A stretch of DNA of 64,000 nucleotides from COMBO-56-21 sp963705355 (GTDB lineage: Archaea > Thermoplasmatota > Thermoplasmata > UBA10834): NCBI GenBank assembly GCA_963705355.1, contig OY970070.1, positions 1,674,001-1,738,000 of the forward strand. Reading direction: 5' to 3'. The notes under the pieces were generated by a model that was not told the DNA's origin, ran no database searches, and saw only the letters and a program-made list of their open reading frames with translations. The translations under genes were made by a program, and so were the position numbers. The first letter of the stretch is position 1. Each line of letters opens with the position of its first letter. Below, in pieces: positions 34,109-42,926 of the stretch.

Positions 34109-34513
34109 ATGGCTACTGAGTTCGAGATGTCTTTCACCGGGTCGAGCAAGAACCTTCTGGACGCAATCGCGGTGCTGTCTGAGCACAACATCAACTTGAA
34201 CACGATAGCTACCGCCAAGGTCGAAGACAGGTTCGTGATCAAGTTCCTGTCTGGGTCCGAGGAGGAGGTCCGGAGGATGCTGATGAAGGCGGACCTTCAG
34301 TACAAGGACAGACCGGTGCTCGTGGTCTCCATGTTCAACAAGCCTGGGCAATGGCTGAAGGTCGCGAGGGCGCTTGTTGATGCGGGAATGGAGATCTCCG
34401 CCTCGTATCTGCTGGGCCAGAAAGGGGACACTCAGAGTTTCGTGTTCGCCGTGAGCGATTACGAGAAAGCGAAGAAGATCTGCACGCGTATTGCTGAGTG
34501 CTCGGTCGACTGA
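34109..34513 (+). CDS. ACT-domain protein
   Basis: The product has 134 residues from ATG 34109 with GGGAGGAG just upstream. It contains two ACT-like beta-alpha-beta modules (MSFTGSSKNLLDAIAVLSEHNINLNTI at about 6-32 and VVSMFNKPGQWLKVARALVDAGMEI at about 73-97). There is no catalytic domain. Such proteins bind amino acids or act as regulators. It is monocistronic, divergent from the methyltransferase. Confidence 0.7.
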   Translation: MATEFEMSFTGSSKNLLDAIAVLSEHNINLNTIATAKVEDRFVIKFLSGSEEEVRRMLMKADLQYKDRPVLVVSMFNKPGQWLKVARALVDAGMEISASYLLGQKGDTQSFVFAVSDYEKAKKICTRIAECSVD

Positions 34514-34563
34514 TCAGAGGGCTTGCGCCATTCTCTTGAACATGGCACCGACGGCCAGGGCGC

Positions 34564-35190
34564 TCACTGCGTGAAAGTCTCGCCCTTCTCGTACTTCTCC
34601 CTGACGTGCTTCAGGACGATCTCCCTGTCGCGCCTCAGGTGCGACTCGTACCAGTTCTTGATGACGTCTCCGAGGACATCGTGATACTTCTTCTCGTCGA
34701 ACTTACTGACGGGGAGGTCGAACAACACGTACTGGCTGAAAATCCTCTTCCAGCCGGCGTATTTGTAGTAGTGCTCTCCCTCGCAGTACTCGAAGACAAT
34801 TCGTAGGTGCGTCTGGCTGTCGACGCTATAGTACCATATCTTGAGAGAATCGCCGACTCTCGTCTGCGTGCGGTCCGTGAGAGAGATGTTGTCCACGCCT
34901 GCGAAGTCGAAATCAGGTCTGAAGCTCCACTGCTCCGGGTACACTACAAAGGTCGCGAACGTGGTCGGTCCTTGCGGGTCGGGGGCCAAGCTGAAGTGCA
35001 CGTTAATCTTGTTGAACCTTATCCAAATCCGGAAGAGGTCCTCGAGCAGCGTCTTGTTGATGATCTGTTTCTGGTTGTTCTGCTCGACGAAGTTGTCGGT
35101 TATCTGGGTGGTCTTCTTCTCCAGCTCTTCGTCAAGCTGGGCGAACCAATCCTCTTCCTTCCCTTCGGGCTTAGCCATCGTACATCCCAA
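34564..35190 (-). CDS. Conserved-looking hypothetical protein
   Basis: The protein has 208 residues, or about 204 from ATG 35178 (MAKPEGKEE). It appears soluble, with an N-terminal helical region (LDEELEKKTTQITDNFVEQN), a central mixed alpha/beta part and a charged C-terminal helix (RREIVLKHVREKYEKGE type). No motif or family is recognised. Codon use resembles its neighbours, so it belongs to the chromosomal backbone. Confidence 0.6.
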   Translation of the reverse strand: MGCTMAKPEGKEEDWFAQLDEELEKKTTQITDNFVEQNNQKQIINKTLLEDLFRIWIRFNKINVHFSLAPDPQGPTTFATFVVYPEQWSFRPDFDFAGVDNISLTDRTQTRVGDSLKIWYYSVDSQTHLRIVFEYCEGEHYYKYAGWKRIFSQYVLFDLPVSKFDEKKYHDVLGDVIKNWYESHLRRDREIVLKHVREKYEKGETFTQ

Positions 35191-35347
35191 AACAGGTGAT
35201 GAGATTACACGAATATAAGCCTTTGGTATTTATTCGTATCGTCTTCTAATTTTCTGGCTCCCCCCACTTTTTGCCTTTCCGCGCGTGCGCGCATAATGGC
35301 CTTCCGTGGCAACCTAGAAGTAAGGACAATCGCCTGCGGTGAGTCAC

Positions 35348-35863
35348 ATGTCAGGAATCCTGCAGCAGCTGATGGACTACCTGATGAGCCATCAGGCCGA
35401 CCCTGCCACGTACCTCCTGATATTCTTCCTGTTCTGCATCGCCGCCGCGGTCATACTGCCGATTCCAATAGAGATTGCTCTCATCTGGAACCCCGGCATA
35501 TTCTTCCCGATCAAGGCCCTCGTGCTGGGTCTCGGGAAAGGAGCAGGCGCGATAGCTGTGTTCTACATCGGCGCCCAGGTCGAGGGCGCGGTGATGAGGT
35601 TCTCGCGGTGGGGTTGGTTCAAATGGCTTCTCGTCAAGAGCGAGGCCTTCGTGAATATGTATGGCATCTTCGCCATGTACATCATCATGTCGATCCCAGG
35701 GATGGTCGACACGATACCGTTGTACCTCTTTTCGATATTCAACAAGAAAGGGACGATCATCAGGCTGAGGGATTTCGCCCTGGCGAACTTCCTGGCGGGG
35801 GTCAACAGGGCGTTCCTGATCTACGCCATCCTCGAGCTCCTTGGTGTGAGACTGTTCGGCTGA
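35348..35863 (+). CDS. DedA/YqaA-like (VTT-domain) membrane protein
   Basis: The product has 171 residues from ATG 35348; a GTG 9 bp upstream is an alternative. It has about four membrane segments. IPIEIALIWNPGIFFPIKALVLGLGKGAGAIAVFYIG has the glycine-rich loop of the VTT/DedA superfamily, and SIPGMVDTIPLYLFSIFNKKG is the second conserved loop. The family moves lipids or maintains membrane homeostasis. A short GC-rich palindrome (CGCGCGTGCGCGC, near 35280-35292) precedes it. Confidence 0.7.
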   Translation: MSGILQQLMDYLMSHQADPATYLLIFFLFCIAAAVILPIPIEIALIWNPGIFFPIKALVLGLGKGAGAIAVFYIGAQVEGAVMRFSRWGWFKWLLVKSEAFVNMYGIFAMYIIMSIPGMVDTIPLYLFSIFNKKGTIIRLRDFALANFLAGVNRAFLIYAILELLGVRLFG

Positions 35864-35942
35864 GATTGCTCTGTTGCCCTGCATCTTTCGGAAAGGTTTA
35901 TGGTGGGCCGTGGTCATTGTAAGTAATGCCAGAGGTCTGTAG

Positions 35943-36302
35943 ATGGACGTGACGGCTCCGGAGGCTGGTCTCCCGATCGACCGCGACTTGATCCTGGTGA
36001 CGACATTGCACAGGATTCTAGTGGGGAACCACAAGGCGAAGCCGATAAGACTCAAGTTCGTCGTCGATTCTCAACGCGTCAGCGGCGTGGATGGCCACTA
36101 CGAGGCTGAGTACGAGCTCTCGAACGGAATCGTCTTGAAGCTCTTCTGCAAGCAGCTCAGTGACGACATGATGTTCAAGGTCACCAGGGGCAGAAGCCAG
36201 CTGAACTATTCTGTCAAGCTTGCAAAGTACGTCAACGAGGACCTGATGGCCATCAACATGAGGGATTGCGAGGACCTCGTGTCCCATTGGCTGAACGACT
36301 AG
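35943..36302 (+). CDS. Hypothetical protein
   Basis: The 119-residue soluble protein is probably mixed alpha/beta (LKFVVDSQRVSGVDGHYEAEYEL...). A TATA-like GGTTTATGG lies about 45 nt upstream, and GAGGTCTG lies just before the start. No family is recognised. It converges with the KaiC-like gene, the two stops being 2 bp apart. Confidence 0.55.
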   Translation: MDVTAPEAGLPIDRDLILVTTLHRILVGNHKAKPIRLKFVVDSQRVSGVDGHYEAEYELSNGIVLKLFCKQLSDDMMFKVTRGRSQLNYSVKLAKYVNEDLMAINMRDCEDLVSHWLND

Positions 36303-36304
36303 AC

Positions 36305-37057
36305 TCACACTATCTTCTGGATCGTCTTCAAGGAGAGCATTGCGTTCTCGGTGTCGAGCTCGTGCATCTTGTGGGGCACATCCGTCCTGCGCATCTTCTG
36401 GATGTTGAGATAGTACCTGACGCTCTCCACGCCCCTTTCCTCCCTGATCTCGATGATGCCGTCGAAGTCGTGTGCCATGACGCTGAAAAGCTCCTCCCTG
36501 ATCCCCACAGGGAATGTGTGCAGCGTGATTGTCTCGAAGGCTCTGAGGTCCCCGAAGGCCTTCCTCCCCCACCTCATGATCTCGACTGCCGATTTCGTTG
36601 TAAGGGTCCCGGGAACGCTCTCGCAGACGGCTCTCAGCCCTTTCAGGCTGGGTATCCTCTCGACCGCGCTCGCGAGTCCGTCTTGGAGCATGCGCTCGTC
36701 GTCGACCTCCGTCACCGAGATGATCTTCTTCTGGATCGCCTGCTCCACGCCCATGGTCGATGCGCTCTTGTGCATCGAGTAGCAGTCGAGGAACACGAGC
36801 TGATCGTTCGCGACCTGCTCGAGAACGTCGAACCCTTGGTGCTTCAGGCTCCGGATCACGCTCGCAGCGGGCCTTGAAAGACAACAGTAGATGGCGGGGA
36901 AACCGTGCTTCAGCCCCTCGGCGATGAACTGCTGCTCGAAATACTCTGCCGGATTTGACGGTTCTGCCCGCAGTGCCAGCGTGGAATTGGTCGGGAAGCC
37001 CCCTTGCAGGAGGGCATCGAGACCGGGTATTCCGCTCGGCACTCGGGCGATTATCAT
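36305..37057 (-). CDS. KaiC/RecA-like protein with degenerate Walker A
   Basis: The 250-residue protein aligns with the archaeal KaiC-like/GvpD-type ATPases: VPSGIPGLDALLQGGFP at residues 6-22, YFEQQFIAEGLKHGFPAIYC, LVFLDCYS in the Walker B region, and SVMAHDFDGIIEIREE near the end. The segment that should be GxxGxGKT reads LRAEPSNPAEY (about 28-38), so nucleotide binding is probably lost or altered. It could be a regulatory pseudo-ATPase. It stands alone, divergent from nothing obvious. Confidence 0.75.
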   Translation of the reverse strand: MIIARVPSGIPGLDALLQGGFPTNSTLALRAEPSNPAEYFEQQFIAEGLKHGFPAIYCCLSRPAASVIRSLKHQGFDVLEQVANDQLVFLDCYSMHKSASTMGVEQAIQKKIISVTEVDDERMLQDGLASAVERIPSLKGLRAVCESVPGTLTTKSAVEIMRWGRKAFGDLRAFETITLHTFPVGIREELFSVMAHDFDGIIEIREERGVESVRYYLNIQKMRRTDVPHKMHELDTENAMLSLKTIQKIV

Positions 37058-37094
37058 GTTGTCGGTGGTGATTGCTCAGGTCGATATATGCTCT

Positions 37095-38021
37095 TTACTG
37101 CCGGATCCCATTCTTCAAGGTCAGCCTCAGCAGGACCACTCCGCAAAAAACGAGCGCAACGCCGAGCGCTTGCAGGGCGTTGATCGCCTGCGTGAGAATG
37201 ACGAACGCAATGAAGACTGCTGCGACGGGCTCGATGCTGGCTACTATGCTCGCCTTGCTTGCCTCGATGTGCTTCAAGGCCAACATCGAGACGACAAAGC
37301 CCACAGTTCCAGGGAAGACCCCGAGAGCGAATATGTAGAGCCACGCAGTGGCGGACAGGGATGTCCTTGCGAGCTCGATCGGATTCCCGAGAATGATCAA
37401 CCCCGGGATCGAGAGCACGGTCATGTAGAGGATCACCGTGTTAGACGAGTACTTCTCGAGGAACTTCTTGCCCCAGAGGTAGTATGCAGCGCCGCCTATG
37501 GCTGCATATATGCCGAGGCCGATTCCGACGATGTCGAAGGAGAAGCCCTTGTTGGCTTCCTGGGCGGCCGCGACAAGGACGCAACCTATGAAGGTAAGAG
37601 GAAGTGCAAGGGCCTTCTGAGGCGTCAGCTTCTCGCCGAGAACGAATATCGAAGTGACGGTCACGATGCTGGGGTAGAGGTAGAGCAGGATCACCGCTGT
37701 CGCCACAGAGGTCAGGTCAACGCACCAGTACCAGGCGAGCGAGAAGAACGTGCCCGTCACGAGGCTGAAGCCGAGCAATGGTAAGAAGTCCTCGCTCTTT
37801 ATCCTCAGCGACTTGGGGTCTAGGGCTCCAATCAAAGGCAGTAGGATGATAGCGGACACTATGACCGAGAAGACTGTGAGCTCCATCACATTGGCTCCCT
37901 CGCCGAGCGCCAGTACGGTGAAAGTCCCTGAAGTCGCCCACATGACGGCTGCGAGTCCCATGAGACCGTAGGCTAGATTCTTCGAGATCTTCGTGTAGGC
38001 CAGACCTCCTGAAGATTGCAT
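37095..38021 (-). CDS. EamA/DMT-superfamily transporter
   Basis: The product has about 308 residues from ATG 38021 (MQSSGGLAYTKI); a longer frame opens at 38054. Ten hydrophobic segments in two EamA repeats are seen, with LMGLAAVMWATSGTFTVLAL in the first and LGIYAAIGGAAYYLWGKKFL in the second. This family exports metabolites or amino acids. The substrate is unknown. Just upstream lies the remnant of an iron permease on the opposite strand. Confidence 0.85.
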   Translation of the reverse strand: MQSSGGLAYTKISKNLAYGLMGLAAVMWATSGTFTVLALGEGANVMELTVFSVIVSAIILLPLIGALDPKSLRIKSEDFLPLLGFSLVTGTFFSLAWYWCVDLTSVATAVILLYLYPSIVTVTSIFVLGEKLTPQKALALPLTFIGCVLVAAAQEANKGFSFDIVGIGLGIYAAIGGAAYYLWGKKFLEKYSSNTVILYMTVLSIPGLIILGNPIELARTSLSATAWLYIFALGVFPGTVGFVVSMLALKHIEASKASIVASIEPVAAVFIAFVILTQAINALQALGVALVFCGVVLLRLTLKNGIRQ

Positions 38022-38053
38022 CGATATCTGCAACCTCCCCAAGAATCTATGCA

Positions 38054-38365
38054 CCAGCGGCTTCTCGCACTGGTATTCTGCTAATCCTCTTCGCCGCAGG
38101 CCTAGTTGCCAGGGGCGTGCTCGAGTTCGAGGAGGCCGGGATCGTCACTTCGGTGGTCGAGCATGTCTACAACATCAATTGGCTGATTAGTGACCAGAGT
38201 AGCGCCGGGAAGCTTCTGACCGCCCTTCTCGGATACGATGCCAGCCCATCCTTGGCAGAGATATTCGGATATGTCGGTTACTGGGTCCTGATCGCGTTCT
38301 GGATGTACCGCGATGCCATGGCGAGTCTCTTCAAGAAAGTCGCAGGGTCCGTCAGGCCTGCTTGA
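38054..38365 (+). pseudogene. C-terminal remnant of an FTR1-family iron permease
   Basis: In the plus frame from 38054, LLILFAAGLVARGVLEFEEA, then VEHVYNINWLISDQSSAGKL, then GYDASPSLAEIFGYVGYWV match the last two to three segments of FTR1/EfeU permeases (AAGL.A.G..EF.EAG...GY...PS..E...Y.GYW). The usual REGLE-containing N-terminal two thirds is absent: the region upstream is the opposite-strand DMT gene. There is no good start codon before the first membrane segment (GTG 38117 falls after it). This is a 5'-truncated fragment. Its 3' end overlaps the MFS gene by 14 bp. Confidence 0.65.
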
Positions 38366-39593
38366 CTCTAATCCGTCTCTCTTCCACGATTATCAGCAAC
38401 AGGACAAGAGCCGTGAGGGCCATGACGACTCCGTAGGCGAAGGTCGCCCACGGTGCGACATTGTCCCACAAGAGGCCGGCGATGATTCCGCCGGGCAGCA
38501 TCACGACCCCAACCGACGTGTGGAAGGTGCCGAGGGCGGTCCCGCGAAGGTTCTTCGGCGCAAAGTCGGTCACGAATGCTTTGAAGACGCCCTCGGACGA
38601 CCCCTTGTACACGCCAAACAGGCCGAACCCCAAGCCGAGGATCAGCCAATCGCCGGCATTCGTCATCACGAGGCAAGACAGGGCGAATATGATGAAGGAG
38701 AAGGCGATGACTGGCATTCTCCCAAGCTTGTCAGAGAGGACTCCTGCGGGGATCGCCGTCAGAACGAAGACCACATTGAATAAGATGTACAGGACGGTCA
38801 CATCTACGATACCGAACCCGTGCTTGTAACCCTGGAGTATGAAGAACGCGTAGCTGATCTCGCCGATGTAGAATGTCATGACCACTGCCAACAAGAGATA
38901 GAACGGTCTTCCGAGCTGCCTCATCTCCTTGAAGAATCGTCCTACCTTTCCTGTCTCCTCCGCCTCTTTGTCCCGAACGAAAAGCAGGATCACCAGAACC
39001 GCAAGCAGAGCGGGTATGGCGGATAGGAGGAAGATGAATCTGTATGTCCCGACCGTCACCGTGCTCGCCGCAAGGAGGACTGGTATGATCAGGATGGGGC
39101 CGATCACAGCGCCCGTCGAATCCATCGCCTTGTGAAACCCGAACGCCCTTCCTCGGTACTGCGGTTCGGTGGAGTCCGCGATGAGGGCGTCCCTTGGGGC
39201 GGTTCTCACGCCCTTTCCAACGCGTTCCATCACCCTGAGGCCGAGGACCTGCCATGGATGCGTCGCCAGATAGAAGACCGGCTTCACGAGCGAGCTGGCG
39301 CCGTATCCGCCCGTTATGAACGGCTTGCGCCTCTTGTATCTGTCCGAGTACCAGCCAGAGACCACCTTTATCAAAGACGCCGTGGTCTCCGAGGCCCCTT
39401 CTATCAGCCCGATCAGCAGACCAGTTGCGCCTATCGCTGTCAAGAAGAAAGGCATGATCGGATAGATCATCTCGCTGCTGGAGTCCGTGAGCAGACTCAC
39501 TATGCCAAGTATGAGGACGTTGGCGGTGATGCCAGTCAGGATAGCCTTCTTCCTTCGCGATTTCTTGTCGGGCTGACCTGATATTGAAGCCAT
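38352..39593 (-). CDS. Major facilitator superfamily transporter
   Basis: The product has about 413 residues from ATG 39593 (MASISGQPDKK), with GAGGTCC upstream. Twelve membrane segments are present. The conserved loop 2-3 is GWYSDRYKRRKPFITGGYGASSL, and ERVGKGVRTAPRDALIADS follows. This last motif is typical of the MFS subgroup annotated as drug or sugar efflux proteins near YfkF. No substrate can be assigned. It is transcribed toward the FTR1 remnant. Confidence 0.85.
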   Translation of the reverse strand: MASISGQPDKKSRRKKAILTGITANVLILGIVSLLTDSSSEMIYPIMPFFLTAIGATGLLIGLIEGASETTASLIKVVSGWYSDRYKRRKPFITGGYGASSLVKPVFYLATHPWQVLGLRVMERVGKGVRTAPRDALIADSTEPQYRGRAFGFHKAMDSTGAVIGPILIIPVLLAASTVTVGTYRFIFLLSAIPALLAVLVILLFVRDKEAEETGKVGRFFKEMRQLGRPFYLLLAVVMTFYIGEISYAFFILQGYKHGFGIVDVTVLYILFNVVFVLTAIPAGVLSDKLGRMPVIAFSFIIFALSCLVMTNAGDWLILGLGFGLFGVYKGSSEGVFKAFVTDFAPKNLRGTALGTFHTSVGVVMLPGGIIAGLLWDNVAPWATFAYGVVMALTALVLLLIIVEERRIRVKQA

Positions 39594-39739
39594 TGGCCTG
39601 GACCTCATAGTGGAATGATGCCGGAGTGGTTTCGACCATATAATTCCTACTCGCCGAATCGTCAGAGCGTCCCGAGTCAAGCGAGTTCATTTCGCTTAAT
39701 CCCAATTTTGATTGAGACATTAAGCCGATTCTCCTCGCC

Positions 39740-40195
39740 ATGGGAACAGTCGATTTGTTCGGAGTCTCGGTGCCGTCTCAAGTCGCCATCGTAATGATAG
39801 GCGAAATCGTGATCGCCGCTCTTTTCGTGACGGCCGTTTTGATGGCGGCTTTTCACAAAGGGTGGTATCATCACTATCTGGTGCTCAGCGGATTCCTTCT
39901 AGATGAGCTGGTCATGAAGCCGCTGATGTACTCGAGGCTGTCCCTCGGAGTGTTCGGGTCGTTCCCGTACAAGGGCACGTCTGCGATGCCTCATCTCGTT
40001 CTTGCGGCTGCCGCGACAGTGCTCGGCATAGCTGCCATCTACCTCGCGTTCAGGTATCGGACCAAGAAGGATCACAAGATGTTCATGCCGCCCAAGGGGA
40101 AGATTCACAAGTACATCGGTGCCCTGTATCTCCTTGCCTGGCTCGCGACTCTCATCGGAGGTCTCCGGATATTCGGCACGTTCTACCTCCATTGA
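39740..40195 (+). CDS. DUF420-like four-segment membrane protein
   Basis: The 151-residue protein has four hydrophobic segments with conserved histidines (FHKGWYHHYLVLSG, MPHLVLAAAATVLG, KIHKYIGALYLLAWLATLIGG). The pattern resembles DUF420/YozB, which some relate to cytochrome oxidase assembly. The function here is unknown. It is followed 53 bp later by the QueG-like gene in the same direction. The resemblance is moderate. Confidence 0.55.
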   Translation: MGTVDLFGVSVPSQVAIVMIGEIVIAALFVTAVLMAAFHKGWYHHYLVLSGFLLDELVMKPLMYSRLSLGVFGSFPYKGTSAMPHLVLAAAATVLGIAAIYLAFRYRTKKDHKMFMPPKGKIHKYIGALYLLAWLATLIGGLRIFGTFYLH

Positions 40196-40248
40196 AACGC
40201 CAGCTTGAACTAGGCCGACAACCTTAGGCCTTCGAGGATGACGAAACG

Positions 40249-41013
40249 ATGAACAGGGGACAGAAGGAACTCCGCGACAGACTGCTCAACGCGTGCAGGC
40301 GCAGGGGAGCGGCTGCGTTCGGCATCGCCTCAGCCGACGAGGCTGATGCCCTCGAACGAATCAAGATCGGATCCACTGTGAATCGATGGTCCGAGACGAT
40401 TCGGGACAAGATGCCGCAGGCCAGGAGCGTCGTCGTGTTTGGCGTGAAGTCGCAGGATGATGCTGACGAGCTCGCGATCATGCGCGGCGGGAACAACTGG
40501 TCTTACCCAGGATACCACATGCTGACCCACATGAGAAGGGACGCTCTCCAGATTCTGCGCGAGGAGGGGTATAAGGCCATGCCGATCCCGGCACTGGCGT
40601 CGATGAAACGGCTCGCAATCCTCGCGGGCATCGGCGCCTATGGCAAGAACTCGATGGTGCTCTCGCCTAGGCATGGTCTGTGGCTGAGGTTAGAGGGGGT
40701 TATGACAGATGCGGAGTTGCCCTTGGATCGTCCTTTCGACAGGAACCTCTGCGGCTCATGCAACAAGTGCGTCAAAGCGTGCCCGACGAAGGCACTCAAG
40801 CCGTACGTCCTGGACGCTAACAGATGCTTGGTGGACGTGAGCCTGAGAAAGAACCCGCCGAGGAATCTTGAGAAGACCCGGCGAAGGGTCGAGCACCAGA
40901 TCACCCCCAGGACTCATGTGATGTGTACCGTCTGTCAAAGGGCATGCCCCTACACATCGGCCGAACGCAGGAAGAACCGGATAACGGCTCCCCGCGAGCC
41001 GGTCCGGATCTGA
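40249..41013 (+). CDS. QueG-like iron-sulfur protein (COG1600)
   Basis: The 254-residue protein has a C-terminal pair of [4Fe-4S] motifs: CGSCNKCVKACPTKAL at about 168-183 and CTVCQRACPY near 225-234. The N-terminal half carries the conserved MPQARSVVVFGV and the GIGAYGKNSMVLSP segment of epoxyqueuosine-reductase-like proteins. True QueG uses cobalamin; archaea rarely make queuosine that way, so this is probably a related redox protein of unknown substrate. It is soluble. Confidence 0.75.
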   Translation: MNRGQKELRDRLLNACRRRGAAAFGIASADEADALERIKIGSTVNRWSETIRDKMPQARSVVVFGVKSQDDADELAIMRGGNNWSYPGYHMLTHMRRDALQILREEGYKAMPIPALASMKRLAILAGIGAYGKNSMVLSPRHGLWLRLEGVMTDAELPLDRPFDRNLCGSCNKCVKACPTKALKPYVLDANRCLVDVSLRKNPPRNLEKTRRRVEHQITPRTHVMCTVCQRACPYTSAERRKNRITAPREPVRI

Positions 41014-41088
41014 GGGCGTTTCCCGAGTTTGGCACATTGCCAGCATGCCGTTCTTGGCACCGACAATCCGAAAAACACGACGACAATG

Positions 41089-41095
41089 TTTAAAT
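41089..41095 (+). promoter_or_regulatory. TATA box of purP
   Basis: TTTAAAT is centred 27 nt upstream of the purP ATG at 41119. No ribosome-binding site is seen in between, so a leaderless transcript is predicted. Confidence 0.55.
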
Positions 41096-41118
41096 CAGAC
41101 AATCGAATATGTGCGTTA

Positions 41119-42189
41119 ATGGTCTCAAGAGACAGGATCAACCGCATCATCGAAGGCTACGACAAGAACAACCTCGTCATCGCCACGGCATGCTCGCACA
41201 CGTCGCTCCAGATATTCGACGGCGCGCGCAAAGAGGGGTTCAAGACCCTGGGGATCTCCGTCGGCCAGAAGACCAAGTTCTATGACGCCTTCCCGCGGGG
41301 GAAGCCGGACGATTTCCTCTATGTGGATTCCTACACGCAGTTGTTGGACCTTGCCGACGAGCTGATTGCGAAGAACGTGATACTCGTTCCCCACGGCTCG
41401 TTCGTCGAGTACATGACCCCGAAGAACTTCGTGGAGCTCGAGGTCCCAACCTTCGGCAACAGGCATGTCCTGGACTGGGAGAGCGACAGAGACAAGGAGA
41501 GGACCTGGCTGACCAGCGCGGGTCTTGAGATGCCCCACAAGATAGACGACCCGAAGCAGATCGACAGGCCCGTGCTCGTGAAGTACGACGGCGCGAAGGG
41601 CGGCCGGGGATTCTTCATCGCCAAGGACTACCCTGACTTCAAACTGGGGATCGACCATTCGCAGAAGTTCTCGATCCAGGAGTACATCCTCGGCACGAGG
41701 TACTACATACACTACTTCTATTCCCCCCTGAAGAGCGAGGGGTACAAGCTGAGCAAGGGGACCCTTGAGCTGCTCAGCATAGACCGGCGGGACGAGTCGA
41801 ACATCGATGAGATATACAAGCTAGGTGCGACCGAGGAGCTCAAGAAGCTCGGCCACTACCCGACCTTCGTCGTCACTGGGAACGTGCCTGTCGTCGTCAG
41901 GGAGTCTCTGCTTCCGAAGCTGTTGGACATGGGCGAGCGGGCCGTCGAGAAATCGCTAGAGCTGTTCGGCGGCATGATCGGGCCGTTCTGCCTGGAATGC
42001 ATTGTGACAGACAATCTCACTGTAAAGGTCTTCGAGGTCTCATCCAGGATAGTGGCTGGGACCAACCCGTTCATCTCGGGCTCGCCGTATTCCGACCTCC
42101 TTGAGCCTGGTGTGTCCACCGGGAGACGCATAGCTCAGGAGATCAGGCTGGCCAGGGACCAAGACCGACTGGGAGAGATTCTGACTTGA
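41119..42189 (+). CDS. purP: Formate-phosphoribosylaminoimidazolecarboxamide ligase
   Basis: The product has 356 residues from ATG 41119, the leaderless start that fits the TATA box; the frame opens 90 bp earlier. PurP makes FAICAR from AICAR, formate and ATP in archaeal purine synthesis. The sequence has ATACSHTSLQIFDGARKEGF at the start, LVPHGSFVEYM, an ATP-grasp core with KYDGAKGGRGFF, and FCLECIVTDNLTVKVFEVS with SRIVAGTNPFISGSPYSDL. The TGA is overlapped by the TTG start of nep1. Confidence 0.95.
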   Translation: MVSRDRINRIIEGYDKNNLVIATACSHTSLQIFDGARKEGFKTLGISVGQKTKFYDAFPRGKPDDFLYVDSYTQLLDLADELIAKNVILVPHGSFVEYMTPKNFVELEVPTFGNRHVLDWESDRDKERTWLTSAGLEMPHKIDDPKQIDRPVLVKYDGAKGGRGFFIAKDYPDFKLGIDHSQKFSIQEYILGTRYYIHYFYSPLKSEGYKLSKGTLELLSIDRRDESNIDEIYKLGATEELKKLGHYPTFVVTGNVPVVVRESLLPKLLDMGERAVEKSLELFGGMIGPFCLECIVTDNLTVKVFEVSSRIVAGTNPFISGSPYSDLLEPGVSTGRRIAQEIRLARDQDRLGEILT

Positions 42190-42926
42190 CGCAATACTTC
42201 TTCATACTGGCCGATTCGGAACTCGAGTTGGTGCCGAAAGAGATCGTGAACGAGCGGTGTGTTTTGAACAACGCGCGCGCACGTGGAAAGGCCCCCGAGA
42301 AGATGCTGCTCGACGCGTCTCATCACCATCCAGCATTTGACAAGCTTCCCGAGTCTGAGCGCAGGGGAAGGCCGGACATCGTTCACTTCTTCCTCATGCT
42401 TTGCATCGACGCTGACCTCGCGGCCGAGGGGAAGCTTAGGGCGTTCGTGCACACCAGGAACAACGATGTCATCGCGGTGAACCCTGAGACGAGGCTCCCA
42501 CCGAACTACCCTCGCTTTGTCGGGTTGATAGAATCCCTGTATTCGCAACGGGTCGTGCCATCAAGAGAGAACGTGTTGCTCGAGCTCAGGAACGATGTGC
42601 CCCTCGATGTGCTCGTCAACGCCCTGAAACCCGACGAGGTCATCGTGCTGACTCCGACCGGGGAGCAGCTTCCCCTGCCGGAGAAGTTCGCCTCCGTCGT
42701 TGGCGAGCGCGTGGTCGTGATCATTGGCGGGTTCCCCAAGGGCGATTTCAGATCCGATCTCAGCAAGATCAAGCATGTCAAGGTGTCCCTGGGGCCAAGA
42801 CTTCAGAAGGTGTGGACCGTGACATCCAAGGCCCTGTGCGCGATCCAATTCTCATCCAGAATCGGGGAAGTCAAAGCTCCAAAACCTTCAAAATCTCGTC
42901 GCGCTCCGAAAAAGAAAGAGGAGTAA
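42186..42926 (+). CDS. nep1: Ribosome biogenesis rRNA methyltransferase Nep1 (Emg1)
   Basis: The 246-residue SPOUT methyltransferase modifies the pseudouridine in helix 35 of 16S rRNA. It has ARARGKAPEKMLLDASHHHP, RRGRPDIVHFFLMLCIDADL, VHTRNNDVIAVNPETRLPPN and the SAM-site knot IIGGFPKGDF. The start is TTG 42186, overlapping the purP stop as TTGA. The C-terminus has a short Lys/Arg tail. The last 56 bp overlap the end of the convergent AIR-synthase-like gene, which is unusual. Confidence 0.9.
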   Translation: MTQYFFILADSELELVPKEIVNERCVLNNARARGKAPEKMLLDASHHHPAFDKLPESERRGRPDIVHFFLMLCIDADLAAEGKLRAFVHTRNNDVIAVNPETRLPPNYPRFVGLIESLYSQRVVPSRENVLLELRNDVPLDVLVNALKPDEVIVLTPTGEQLPLPEKFASVVGERVVVIIGGFPKGDFRSDLSKIKHVKVSLGPRLQKVWTVTSKALCAIQFSSRIGEVKAPKPSKSRRAPKKKEE

